From: Naasia sp. SYSU D00057
Lineage (GTDB): Bacteria; Actinomycetota; Actinomycetes; Actinomycetales; Microbacteriaceae
Length of the DNA stretch: 64,000 nucleotides
Reading direction: 5' to 3'
NCBI RefSeq assembly: GCF_017916505.1
Contig: NZ_JAFMSZ010000004.1
Coordinates: forward strand, 62,001-126,000
Notes under the pieces: generated by a model
Database searches by the model: none
The model's input: the letters and a program-made list of their open reading frames with translations, nothing else
What the model was told of the DNA's origin: nothing
Program-made: the position numbers and the translations under genes
Shown here: positions 45,110-52,607 of the stretch, piece by piece
Numbering within the stretch: the first letter of the stretch is position 1
Layout of the letters: every line of letters starts with the position of its first letter

Positions 45110-46138
45110 CTAGGCGCAGGTGACCCGCAGCTCACCCACCGGGACGCCGCCGCCCTGCACCGCGGTGTCGAGGCGGGCGCGGACGCGGGTGAGGGCGGGG
45201 GAGTCGATCGCGCCGACCGCCGCGAGCAGCGACACCGCGACCGCCGCGGCGGGGCGGAGGCTGCCGTCGAGCACCTTCACCGCGACCGAGGTGCCGTCCT
45301 CGAGCGCGACCGCGAGCACGCCCTCCGCGCCGCGCTTCGCGAGCGCGCCGAGCTCCTCGATGAGGATCGCGTCCGGGTGACCGACGCCCGAGATGAGGTC
45401 GGGGCGGGCGAGCACGGCCGCGGTGAGGGCGGCCGCGTTGCGGTAGAGCGGGAAGGGGGAGTCGGAGCGGGTCGTCCGGACGCGCGAGTAGCCGGCGGCG
45501 AGGCCGGTGAGGGTGATCGCGTGCACCGGGGCGCCGCAGCCGTCGACGCCGGTGCGCAGGATCTGCTCGCCGGTCATGCGTGAGACCACCTCGCGGACCC
45601 GCTCCTGGAGGGGATGCTCCGGGGAGAGGTAGGAGCGCGGGTCCCAGCCGCTCGCCACGGAGGCGAGGAGCATGGCCGCGTGCTTGCCGGAGCAGTTGTG
45701 GAAGATCGAGAGCGGCCCGTGGCCTCCCGCCACCAGCTGGTCGCGGGAGGCGCTGTCCTCGGGCCAGTCCGCGGGGCACTGCAGCGCGGAGATGCCGAGC
45801 CGCCCCTTCTTGAGCACGCGGCGGACGATCTTCGCCTGCTCCTCGGTGCCCGTGTGGCTCGCCGTGGCGAGCACGAGCTCCTCGGGGTCGAGCTCGGCTC
45901 CGCTCGCGAGCGACGCGAGCGCCTGGAACGGCTTGAGCGCCGACCGCGGGAAGACGGGCGCCGAGGGGTCGCCGATCGAGCGCAGCACCGAGCCGTCGGG
46001 TGCGAGCACGACGGCGGAGCCGGCGTGCCGCGACTCGACGAAACCGCTGCGCTCGACGACGGCGAGCTCGGCCGAGGCGCCTAGCGCAGCGGTCCCCTTC
46101 GGGGCGTTCGTGGCCGTGGGGATGGAGCCCGTGGTCAC
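45110..46138 (-). CDS. L-asparaginase, Rhizobium etli type II family
   Basis: A 342-residue amidohydrolase of the asparaginase II family represented by R. etli ReAV, unrelated in sequence to the E. coli type enzymes. Conserved segments are FPRSALKPFQALA (catalytic Ser and Lys), ASHTGTEEQ, FHNCSGKHAAML and RTGVDGCGAPVHA; the Cys and Lys of the last two are the metal-site residues in ReAV. The GTG start is 5 bases after the gabT stop, so it is the second gene of a gabT-asparaginase unit. It releases aspartate and ammonia from asparagine. Confidence 0.88.
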   Translation of the reverse strand: MTTGSIPTATNAPKGTAALGASAELAVVERSGFVESRHAGSAVVLAPDGSVLRSIGDPSAPVFPRSALKPFQALASLASGAELDPEELVLATASHTGTEEQAKIVRRVLKKGRLGISALQCPADWPEDSASRDQLVAGGHGPLSIFHNCSGKHAAMLLASVASGWDPRSYLSPEHPLQERVREVVSRMTGEQILRTGVDGCGAPVHAITLTGLAAGYSRVRTTRSDSPFPLYRNAAALTAAVLARPDLISGVGHPDAILIEELGALAKRGAEGVLAVALEDGTSVAVKVLDGSLRPAAAVAVSLLAAVGAIDSPALTRVRARLDTAVQGGGVPVGELRVTCA

Positions 46139-46143
46139 TCGGA

Positions 46144-47514
46144 TCAGAGCGACGCGAGGCCGTCGGCGAGGACGCTGAGCGCGTCCTCGAGCAGCTCATC
46201 GCTGATCGCGAGGCTCGGCAGGAAGCGCAGCACGTTGCCGTAGGTGCCCGCGGTGAGGACGAGGACGCCGTTCTGCGCGGCGTGCGCCGCCAGCTTCGTC
46301 ACCGCCTCCGGGTACGGGGTCTTCGTGGTCTGCGCGGTGCCCGGCTGGACGAGCTCGATCGCGATCATGGCACCGCGGCCGCGGATGTCGCCGATGATGT
46401 CGAACCTCTCCTGCAGAGCGCCGAGGCCGCGACGGAGGGTGCCCTCGATGCGCTCCGCCTCGGCGAGCAGGTTGTCCTGCTCGATCAGGTCGAAGACCGC
46501 GACCGAGGCCGCGGCGGCGACCGGGTTGCCGCCGAAGGTGCCCCCGAGGCCGCCCGGGTGCGCGGCGTCCATGATCTCGGCCCGGCCGGTGACCGCGGCG
46601 AGCGGCAGGCCGCCCGCGATGCCCTTGGCGGAGAGCACGAGGTCCGGCACCAGGCCGAAGTGCTCGCTCGCGAAGTACTTGCCGGTGCGGGCCATGCCGC
46701 TCTGGATCTCGTCGGCGATGAAGACGACGCCGTTGGCGGTGGCCCACTCCTGCAGCGCGGGCAGGTAGCCCTCGGCGGGGGTCTGGAAGCCGCCCTCGCC
46801 CTGAATGGGCTCGACGACGAGCGCGGCCAGGTCGGAGGCGCCGACGTGCTTCTCCAGGTAGGAGATCGTGCGGGCCGCCGCCTCCGCGCCGGTCAGGCCG
46901 TCGCGGTAGGGGTAGGAGCTCGGCGCGTGGTAGATGTCGCCGGGGAACGGGCCGAAGCCGGTCGCGTACGGCATCGCCTTGAAGTTCATGGCCATCGTGA
47001 GGCTGGTGCGGCCGTGGTACGCGTGCTCGAGCACGGCGACGGCCCGGCGGCCGGTGTACTTGCGGGCGATCTTGACGCCGTTCTCGACGGCCTCAGCACC
47101 CGAGTTGACGAGCACCGTGCGCTTCTCGTGGTCGCCGGGGGTGTGCTCGGCGAGCAGCTCGGCCACGCGCACGTAGGACTCGTAGGGCGTGATCGTGAAG
47201 AGCGTGTGCAGGAACGAGTCCAGCTGCGCCTTGGCGGCCTCCACCACGTTCTCACGCGTGTGGCCGATCGTCGTCACGCCGATGCCGGCGCCGAGATCGA
47301 TGAACTGGTTGCCGTCGACGTCGCGCAGGATCGCGCCGTTCGCGCGCTCGATGTAGACCGGCAGCGTCGAGTGCACGCCCGGCGGGACGACCTTGGCGCG
47401 CCGCTCGTGGAGGGCCTGGGACTTCGGACCGGGGATCGCCGTGACCACCTCGCGTCGCGGGGTGACCGGCTCGGAGGAGGACGCGGAAAGGTTCTCGAGC
47501 AGCGTGTCAGTCAT
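46144..47514 (-). CDS. gabT: 4-aminobutyrate transaminase
   Basis: PLP enzyme of 456 residues that converts GABA and 2-oxoglutarate into succinic semialdehyde and glutamate. Motifs are FIDLGAGIGVTTIGH, the phosphate-binding VNSGAEAVENGVKIARKYTG, the PLP-ring Asp in VVFIADEIQSGMARTGKYFA and the Schiff-base Lys in LVLSAKGIAGGLPLAAV. The ATG has GGAGG five bases upstream. It is divergent from the OsmC-like gene over a 74-base gap with an inverted repeat. Its product feeds the succinate-semialdehyde dehydrogenase encoded at 18.8-20.2 kb. Confidence 0.93.
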   Translation of the reverse strand: MTDTLLENLSASSSEPVTPRREVVTAIPGPKSQALHERRAKVVPPGVHSTLPVYIERANGAILRDVDGNQFIDLGAGIGVTTIGHTRENVVEAAKAQLDSFLHTLFTITPYESYVRVAELLAEHTPGDHEKRTVLVNSGAEAVENGVKIARKYTGRRAVAVLEHAYHGRTSLTMAMNFKAMPYATGFGPFPGDIYHAPSSYPYRDGLTGAEAAARTISYLEKHVGASDLAALVVEPIQGEGGFQTPAEGYLPALQEWATANGVVFIADEIQSGMARTGKYFASEHFGLVPDLVLSAKGIAGGLPLAAVTGRAEIMDAAHPGGLGGTFGGNPVAAAASVAVFDLIEQDNLLAEAERIEGTLRRGLGALQERFDIIGDIRGRGAMIAIELVQPGTAQTTKTPYPEAVTKLAAHAAQNGVLVLTAGTYGNVLRFLPSLAISDELLEDALSVLADGLASL

Positions 47515-47527
47515 GATCCTCCGAGCT

Positions 47528-47557
47528 TACGCCCGGCCCCTGACAAGACCGGGCGTA
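47528..47557. promoter_or_regulatory. Candidate operator upstream of gabT
   Basis: TACGCCCGG (47528-47536) and its exact complement CCGGGCGTA (47549-47557) have centres 21 bases apart, two helical turns. They cover the region between the gabT ribosome site and the opposed OsmC promoter, a natural place for a dimeric repressor. No regulator gene is adjacent. Confidence 0.45.
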
Positions 47558-47575
47558 TCGCGGGGCTCGCCCGGC

Positions 47576-47581
47576 TAGCAT
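47576..47581 (+). promoter_or_regulatory. -10 hexamer TAGCAT of a leaderless osmC-like transcript
   Basis: TAGCAT ends 7 bases before the ATG at 47589. Confidence 0.6.
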
Positions 47582-47588
47582 CGGCCCG

Positions 47589-48095
47589 ATGAGGATCGAT
47601 CACGAGTACCGCATCGGCGTCGAATGGACCGGGAACCGCGGCGAGGGCACCTCCGGGTACCGGGCGTACGGCCGGGAGAGCGTGATCACCGCCGAGGGCA
47701 AGCCGCCGCTCGAGGCCTCGGCCGACCGTCCGTTCCGGGGGAACGCGGACCGGTGGAACCCCGAGGACCTGCTCGTCGCGGCTCTCAGCCAGTGCCACAT
47801 GCTCTCCTACCTGCACGTCGCGGTGCTGCACGGCGTGGTCGTCACCGGGTACCGGGACGAGGCGACCGGGGTGATGGTGCAGACTCCGGACGGCGGCGGG
47901 CATTTCCGGTCCGTCACGCTGCACCCGGTCGTCGAGGTCGCCGATCCGGCGCACGCCGAGCTCGCGCAGACCCTGCACGCGGAGGCGAGCGCGAAGTGCT
48001 TCATCGCCGCCTCGGTGAACTTCCCGGTGGAGCACAAGCCCACGACCACGGTGGCGCCGGTCCTCGCTCAGCGCTCGGGCGGCTCCACCCAGTAG
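47589..48095 (+). CDS. OsmC-family protein
   Basis: A 168-residue member of the OsmC/Ohr peroxiredoxin superfamily. The two redox-active Cys are visible in LSQCHMLSYLHVAV and ASAKCFIAASVNFPVEHKP. The YhfA/OsmC-like branch is more likely than true Ohr because of the N-terminus RIDHEYRIGVEWTGN. Substrate (organic hydroperoxides) is inferred from the family. Its last 28 bases overlap the end of the opposed secreted-protein gene. Confidence 0.88.
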   Translation: MRIDHEYRIGVEWTGNRGEGTSGYRAYGRESVITAEGKPPLEASADRPFRGNADRWNPEDLLVAALSQCHMLSYLHVAVLHGVVVTGYRDEATGVMVQTPDGGGHFRSVTLHPVVEVADPAHAELAQTLHAEASAKCFIAASVNFPVEHKPTTTVAPVLAQRSGGSTQ

Positions 48096-48964
48096 TCGTC
48101 CACGCACGGGCGGCCCGCCTCGTGCACGACGCAGGGCCCGAGCCACTCGGGGAACCGCACCTCGGTGGGGTCGCCGAACCAGTCGGTGAAGATCCGCCAG
48201 AAGTTGCGGTTGCCGTACGCGGAGCAGGCGTCCCCGTCGCCGTAGAGCGAGTCGAGCGCCGCCTCGTTCGGCTGGTATGGCGTGTAGTTGTACAGGTTCG
48301 CGGTCGCCTGGTTGCGGATCTCGACCGGGGCCGACCCGCAGGCCGGGTCGGGGGAGTAGGCGACGTCGACGGTGCCGACGACGTGCGCCCGCCCGTCCGG
48401 GAAGAGGGTGTACTGCCGGAACTGCCAGGCGGCGCTGTAGACCTGGTTGAAGAAGCCGAAGTAGTCGGCGTCGCAGTCCGCGTCGTCCGGGCAGGCGTAG
48501 CCGGTGGCGCGCTCGTAGCCGGCGGCGGTCGGCCGGGTGAGCAGCGACTGCTCCTTCTGCAGGAGCACGATCAGGACCTGCGGGTTGATCCCGCACGCCG
48601 TCGCGACTCGGGCGATGATCTCGGCCGCGCTCTGCCGGCTTCCGCCTCGGTAGGCGGCGCAGTGCTGGGCTCCGGCGTCGGGCACGTCCGGCGTCGTCTC
48701 GGTGTAGTCCTCGAGGCAGGGAACGCCGTCCTCGGGCTCGCACACGCGGCGCTCGAGGAAGCGCTGGATCGCCGCCGCATCCATCGCATCCGCGCTGTAG
48801 AACGTGTCGTCGCTGATCAGCAGTCCGGGCCGGAAGTCGTCGGCGTCCGCGATCCGCCACGAGATGCTCGTCCGCTCGGCTGACACCGGGACCGCGGCCG
48901 CCGGCGGCGCGGGGACGAGCGACCCTGCCAGCGCGAGCACGGCGGCCCCCATCGCGCGCAACAC
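48068..48964 (-). CDS. Secreted protein of an actinobacterial family with a lysozyme-like helical motif
   Basis: A 298-residue protein with a Sec-type signal peptide (hydrophobic residues about 5-22, then PAAAV), so mature protein starts near residue 25. Four or more Cys pairs suggest an oxidised outside fold. The central [21 protein letters not shown] and the following [18 protein letters not shown] resemble lytic-transglycosylase helices with a Glu in KEQS, which suggests, without proof, a wall-acting enzyme. Proteins of this family are often labelled hemagglutinin-related. The C-terminus [13 protein letters not shown] is characteristic. GTG start with a leaderless -10. Tail-to-tail overlap with the OsmC-like gene. 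Confidence 0.7.
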   Translation of the reverse strand: MLRAMGAAVLALAGSLVPAPPAAAVPVSAERTSISWRIADADDFRPGLLISDDTFYSADAMDAAAIQRFLERRVCEPEDGVPCLEDYTETTPDVPDAGAQHCAAYRGGSRQSAAEIIARVATACGINPQVLIVLLQKEQSLLTRPTAAGYERATGYACPDDADCDADYFGFFNQVYSAAWQFRQYTLFPDGRAHVVGTVDVAYSPDPACGSAPVEIRNQATANLYNYTPYQPNEAALDSLYGDGDACSAYGNRNFWRIFTDWFGDPTEVRFPEWLGPCVVHEAGRPCVDDYWVEPPER

Positions 48965-48970
48965 CCCTCC

Positions 48971-48976
48971 AGCCTA
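48971..48976 (-). promoter_or_regulatory. -10 hexamer TAGGCT of the secreted-protein gene
   Basis: On the minus strand TAGGCT is followed by 6 bases and the GTG at 48964. Confidence 0.55.
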
Positions 48977-49005
48977 GGGACAGCGGCGGTGCACTCGTGC
49001 AGTGC

Positions 49006-49011
49006 CAGGAT
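49006..49011 (+). promoter_or_regulatory. -10 hexamer CAGGAT of a leaderless dxr transcript
   Basis: CAGGAT ends 6 bases before the ATG at 49018. This supports that ATG rather than the in-frame CAG-region start seven codons earlier. Confidence 0.5.
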
Positions 49012-49017
49012 GGGCGG

Positions 49018-50106
49018 ATGCGTCGCCTGATCCTGCTCGGCTCCACCGGCTCCATCGGCACCCAGGCCCTCGACGTGGTGCGGGCGAACCGCGACCGGTT
49101 CGAGGTGGTCGGCCTCGCGGCCGGCCGAAGCCGGGACGAGCTCGCGGCGCAGGCCGCCGAGTTCGAGGTGTCGGCGACCGCTCTCGGGGCGGAGGAGGCG
49201 GCCCAGCTCGTGCGGGACGTCGAGTGCGACGTCGTGCTCAACGGCATCACCGGGTCCGTCGGCCTCGGCCCGACCCTCGCGGCGCTGGAGGCGGGGCGGA
49301 CCCTCGCGCTCGCCAACAAGGAGTCGCTCATCGTCGGCGGCGACCTCGTCACCCGGATCGCGCGGCCTGGCCAGATCGTGCCGGTGGACTCGGAGCACTC
49401 CGCGATCGCCCAGGCCCTGCGCGCCGGCGCCCCCGAGGAGGTGCGCCGGCTCGTGCTGACCGCGTCCGGCGGGCCCTTCCGCGGTCGCCGGCGGGAGGAG
49501 CTGACCGAGGTGACCCCGCAGCAGGCGCTCGCGCATCCCACCTGGGACATGGGCCTCGTCGTGACCACGAACTCCGCCACCCTCGTCAACAAGGGCCTCG
49601 AGGTGATCGAGGCGTCGCTGCTGTTCGGCGTGCCCTACGACCGCATCGAGGTGACGGTGCACCCGCAGTCGATCGTGCACTCGATGGTGGAGTTCACGGA
49701 CGGCTCGACGATCGCTCAGGCGTCGCCGCCCGACATGCGGCTGCCCATCTCCCTCGGCCTCGACTGGCCGCACCGGGTGCCCGGCGTCGGAGTGCCGCTC
49801 GACTGGACGACGGCGAGCGCATGGACGTTCGAGCCGCTCGACGACGACGCGTTCCCCGCGGTGCGGCTCGCGAAGGCGGTCGGCCGCGCCGGCGGCAGCG
49901 CGCCCGCCGTCTTCAACGCCGCCAACGAGCAGGCGGTCGAGGCGTTCCACGCGGGCCGCATCCCGTTCCTCGGCATCCTCGACACCGTCCGCGCCGTCGT
50001 CGACCGGCACACGCCGGAGTCCGCGGAGCTCACGCTCGAGGGCCTCCTCGAGACGGAGCGCTGGGCTCGCGCGGAGGCGGACCGCCTGCTCGCCACGTCC
50101 GCCTAG
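49018..50106 (+). CDS. dxr: 1-deoxy-D-xylulose 5-phosphate reductoisomerase
   Basis: Second enzyme of the MEP isoprenoid pathway, converting DXP to MEP with NADPH; the target of fosmidomycin. The 362-residue protein has the NADPH site [28 protein letters not shown], the metal and substrate residues in [12 protein letters not shown], and TASGGPFRG. In M. tuberculosis dxr, the RseP homologue and ispG are consecutive; here 5.8 kb of kinase genes on the opposite strand separate dxr from rseP. Confidence 0.97.
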   Translation: MRRLILLGSTGSIGTQALDVVRANRDRFEVVGLAAGRSRDELAAQAAEFEVSATALGAEEAAQLVRDVECDVVLNGITGSVGLGPTLAALEAGRTLALANKESLIVGGDLVTRIARPGQIVPVDSEHSAIAQALRAGAPEEVRRLVLTASGGPFRGRRREELTEVTPQQALAHPTWDMGLVVTTNSATLVNKGLEVIEASLLFGVPYDRIEVTVHPQSIVHSMVEFTDGSTIAQASPPDMRLPISLGLDWPHRVPGVGVPLDWTTASAWTFEPLDDDAFPAVRLAKAVGRAGGSAPAVFNAANEQAVEAFHAGRIPFLGILDTVRAVVDRHTPESAELTLEGLLETERWARAEADRLLATSA

Positions 50107-50117
50107 CGTCGCGACGC
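50106..50117. terminator. 12-bp palindrome between dxr and the third kinase gene
   Basis: GCGTCGCGACGC is a perfect palindrome starting at the last base of the dxr stop codon, in the 27-base gap between two converging genes. It may contribute to termination in both directions. Confidence 0.3.
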
Positions 50118-50133
50118 CCGCCGTCGGGGCGCG

Positions 50134-51855
50134 CTACGGCGTGGGCTGGGTCTCGCCGGTCCAGCGCTCGACCTGGCGCTGCAGGTCTTCGCGCAGCTGG
50201 TCGAGGCGATCCTGCAGGCCGTCGAACAGGCCGCCGTTCTCTGCGGCCTCCTGCTCCTGGATGCGCTCCTGCTCCTCCTGGATGCGCTGCAGCTCCGCCT
50301 GCTCGGCCGCGACCGCCTCCTCGAGACCGGCGCGCACCGCCTCGACCGAGCCGAGGATCTGCCGGTAGCGCGCGGAGCTGATCGCGTCCGCGACGGCCGC
50401 CTGGTCGACATGCGCCGCGAGCGTCTCGAGCGACGTGACCGCTGAGGAGTAATCGGTGACGGCCGCGGCCGCCGAGACGGCGAGCACGTCCTCGCGGAGC
50501 TGGAGGGTGAGCTCGTCGGTCATGCCCTCGCCCTCGATGCTCGCGCCGAGCGCCTTGAGGTCGGTGCCGAGCTGCCCCTCGACGGCCGGATACGCGGGCG
50601 GCGGTTCGGCCGGTCCCGGCTGCACCCAGGCGGTGATGGCGGGCCACGCCGCGACTACGCCCGCTGCGCTCCCCCCGAGCAGCAGCACCAGCAGGATGCC
50701 CCAGGCGACGTGCCGCCGCCGGTGGCCCCGCTCGGGCTCGGGCGCGGGCACGTCCGCGGGCGGCGCGACGGGAGTCAGCGGCCTCGCGGACGGGAGGACG
50801 GCGGTGGGATCGTCGCTCGGCACGACGCCGCGCTCGTGCACGGGCAGGACCGCGGTGCGGTCGGCGACGGGAAGCACGGCCGTGCGGTCCTCGACAGGAA
50901 GGACGTCGGTGGAGTCGTCGAGCGGGAGCACAGCGGTGCGGTCGTCCACCGGCAGCGCCTCCGTGCGGTCTCCGACGGGCAGCACCGCGGTCGCAGGCTC
51001 CGCCCGGCGTCCCGCTGGCGTGAACGGCCCGGGCGACGACCAGCGGAGGAGGCGGTCGCGCACCTCCCGGGCGCTCGGGCGGTCCTCCGGATCGACGGCG
51101 GTCATGTCGGCGACGAGGTCGGCGTCTCCGGGGGAGAGGCGCGCGGGCAGAGCCGGGCGGCGGACCGTGCGCGAGATGGCCTGCTCCGTCCCGGTGCCGG
51201 GGAACGGGTCGGCGCCGGTGAGGCCCTCGAGGAGGACGATGCCGAGCGAGTAGACGTCGCTCGCCGGGCCGACGTCGGCTCCCGTCACCTGCTCCGGGCT
51301 GAGGTAGCGGGCGGTGCCGATCACCGCGCCCACCGTGGTGAGCCGCGACTCGTCGGCGATGCGCGCGATGCCGAGATCGGCGAGCTTCGCGCGGAGCGAG
51401 CCGTCGTCGTCGCGGGCGACCAGCACGTTCTCGGGCTTGACGTCGCGGTGCACGACGCCGCGGGCCGCGATGTAGCCGAGCGCGTCGGCGACCTGCGACA
51501 GCAGGCGCGTGAACTCCGCTGCTGACACCCGGTGGGTGGCGAGCAGCTCGGCGAGGTTGGGGCCGTCGACGAGCTCGAGGACGAGGTAGGCGGTGTCCCC
51601 GGCCTCACCCGTGCTGGCGTCGTGCAGCGTCACGAGCGACGGATGGTTGAGGGCCGCGAGCATCCGGATCTCCGAGCGGATGCGGCGGAGGTCCTGCGCA
51701 TCGGCCACGTCGGGCCGGAACAGCTTGACGGCCACGTCGCGGTCGAGCCGCTCGTCGTGCGCCCGGTGCACCGTGGCCATGCCGCCGGAGCCGATCATCT
51801 CGCCGAGCAGGTAGCGTCCGGCGAGGAGGGCGTCGACGGGCGTCGTGTCGGTCAC
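50134..51855 (-). CDS. Membrane Ser/Thr kinase fused to a lipoprotein-like extracellular domain (module 3)
   Basis: A 573-residue Hanks kinase. The kinase domain (about 12-270) has MIGSGGMATVH, VAVKLF, VHRDVKPENVLV and ADLGIARI, so catalysis should be intact. The juxtamembrane linker (about 287-352) contains about eight copies of a 9-residue repeat TAVLPVxDR. One membrane helix lies at about 383-405. Outside, the tail YPAVEGQLGTDLKAL matches the C-terminal tails of modules 1 and 2. It then continues directly into about 130 residues (ELTLQLREDVLAVSAAAA onwards, then a Glu/Gln-rich coiled coil) that match the separate lipoproteins of the other two modules. No PASTA repeats. GTG start with GGGAGGAGG upstream. 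Confidence 0.93.
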   Translation of the reverse strand: MTDTTPVDALLAGRYLLGEMIGSGGMATVHRAHDERLDRDVAVKLFRPDVADAQDLRRIRSEIRMLAALNHPSLVTLHDASTGEAGDTAYLVLELVDGPNLAELLATHRVSAAEFTRLLSQVADALGYIAARGVVHRDVKPENVLVARDDDGSLRAKLADLGIARIADESRLTTVGAVIGTARYLSPEQVTGADVGPASDVYSLGIVLLEGLTGADPFPGTGTEQAISRTVRRPALPARLSPGDADLVADMTAVDPEDRPSAREVRDRLLRWSSPGPFTPAGRRAEPATAVLPVGDRTEALPVDDRTAVLPLDDSTDVLPVEDRTAVLPVADRTAVLPVHERGVVPSDDPTAVLPSARPLTPVAPPADVPAPEPERGHRRRHVAWGILLVLLLGGSAAGVVAAWPAITAWVQPGPAEPPPAYPAVEGQLGTDLKALGASIEGEGMTDELTLQLREDVLAVSAAAAVTDYSSAVTSLETLAAHVDQAAVADAISSARYRQILGSVEAVRAGLEEAVAAEQAELQRIQEEQERIQEQEAAENGGLFDGLQDRLDQLREDLQRQVERWTGETQPTP

Positions 51856-51881
51856 GTCCGGCCTCCTCCCGTTCCCTTCTG

Positions 51882-51887
51882 ACTATC
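51882..51887 (-). promoter_or_regulatory. Candidate -10 (GATAGT) of kinase module 3
   Basis: On the minus strand TGATAGTCAG lies about 26 bases before the GTG at 51855, with a strong ribosome site between. Confidence 0.4.
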
Positions 51888-51935
51888 ACGGCAGGCTGGA
51901 GGAACCCGCAGGGCTCTCCGCCGTCCGCCGAGGAT

Positions 51936-52607
51936 TCAGCCCGCGGGGGTGCCGGTGCCGGTGCCGGTGCCGGATTGCTTTGCCCCGCCATTGCCCTCGG
52001 CCGGCTGTTCATCGCCCTGGTTGCCCTCGGTGTTCACCGGCGAAGACGGTGCCGCGGACGGGGCGGTCGACGGGGCTACCGACGGTGCCGTAGAGGGTTC
52101 GGGCTGTTGACTCGCAGGCGGCGCGGCTGGCTCCGCCTCGTTCTCGTCGTCGGGGGCGGGAGCCTGCTCGTCATCCTCCTCCTGCTGCTCCTCGGGGGCA
52201 GGAGCGGGCTCGGCGTCTTCGTCCTCCTGGGGGGCGGGGCTGCTGCCGCGTCCGGCGGAGCTGGTGCCACCACTCTCCGAGTCCTCGGACGGGGTGGGTG
52301 CCGGGGTGCCCCCGGCGGCCGTGAGCTGGGCCTCGAGCTTCTCCCGGACGGCCGTGATGGCCGCCATGATCTCGGTGTACCGGTCGTCCGAGAGCTCGCC
52401 CGCGGTGTGCGCATCCTTGGTGCGCTGCTCCAGGTCGGCGAGCGCATCGAGGGCCGCCTGGAGGTCGCCCGCGGCGGCGGACGTGGTGACCTGCATGACG
52501 GTGTTCTGGAGCTGGTCGGCCACCTGGTCGGGATAGCCGCTCGTGCTCGCGCACCCGGACAGCGCGAGGGTGCCGGCGAGAGCGATCGCGGCGATGCGGC
52601 GCCTCAT
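51936..52607 (-). CDS. Lipoprotein partner of kinase module 2
   Basis: A 223-residue exported lipoprotein with a basic N-terminus, hydrophobic stretch and lipobox LALSGC (Cys20 predicted for lipidation). The next 80 residues (DQVADQLQNTVMQVTTSAAA; ELSDDRYTEIMAAITAVREK) are helical and align with the module 1 lipoprotein and with the C-terminus of the module 3 kinase. The rest is disordered, rich in Pro, Glu, Ala and Thr, ending in a GT-repeat. The ATG overlaps the module 2 kinase stop (ATGA), so kinase and lipoprotein are made together. I know no function for this domain. Confidence 0.85.
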   Translation of the reverse strand: MRRRIAAIALAGTLALSGCASTSGYPDQVADQLQNTVMQVTTSAAAGDLQAALDALADLEQRTKDAHTAGELSDDRYTEIMAAITAVREKLEAQLTAAGGTPAPTPSEDSESGGTSSAGRGSSPAPQEDEDAEPAPAPEEQQEEDDEQAPAPDDENEAEPAAPPASQQPEPSTAPSVAPSTAPSAAPSSPVNTEGNQGDEQPAEGNGGAKQSGTGTGTGTPAG

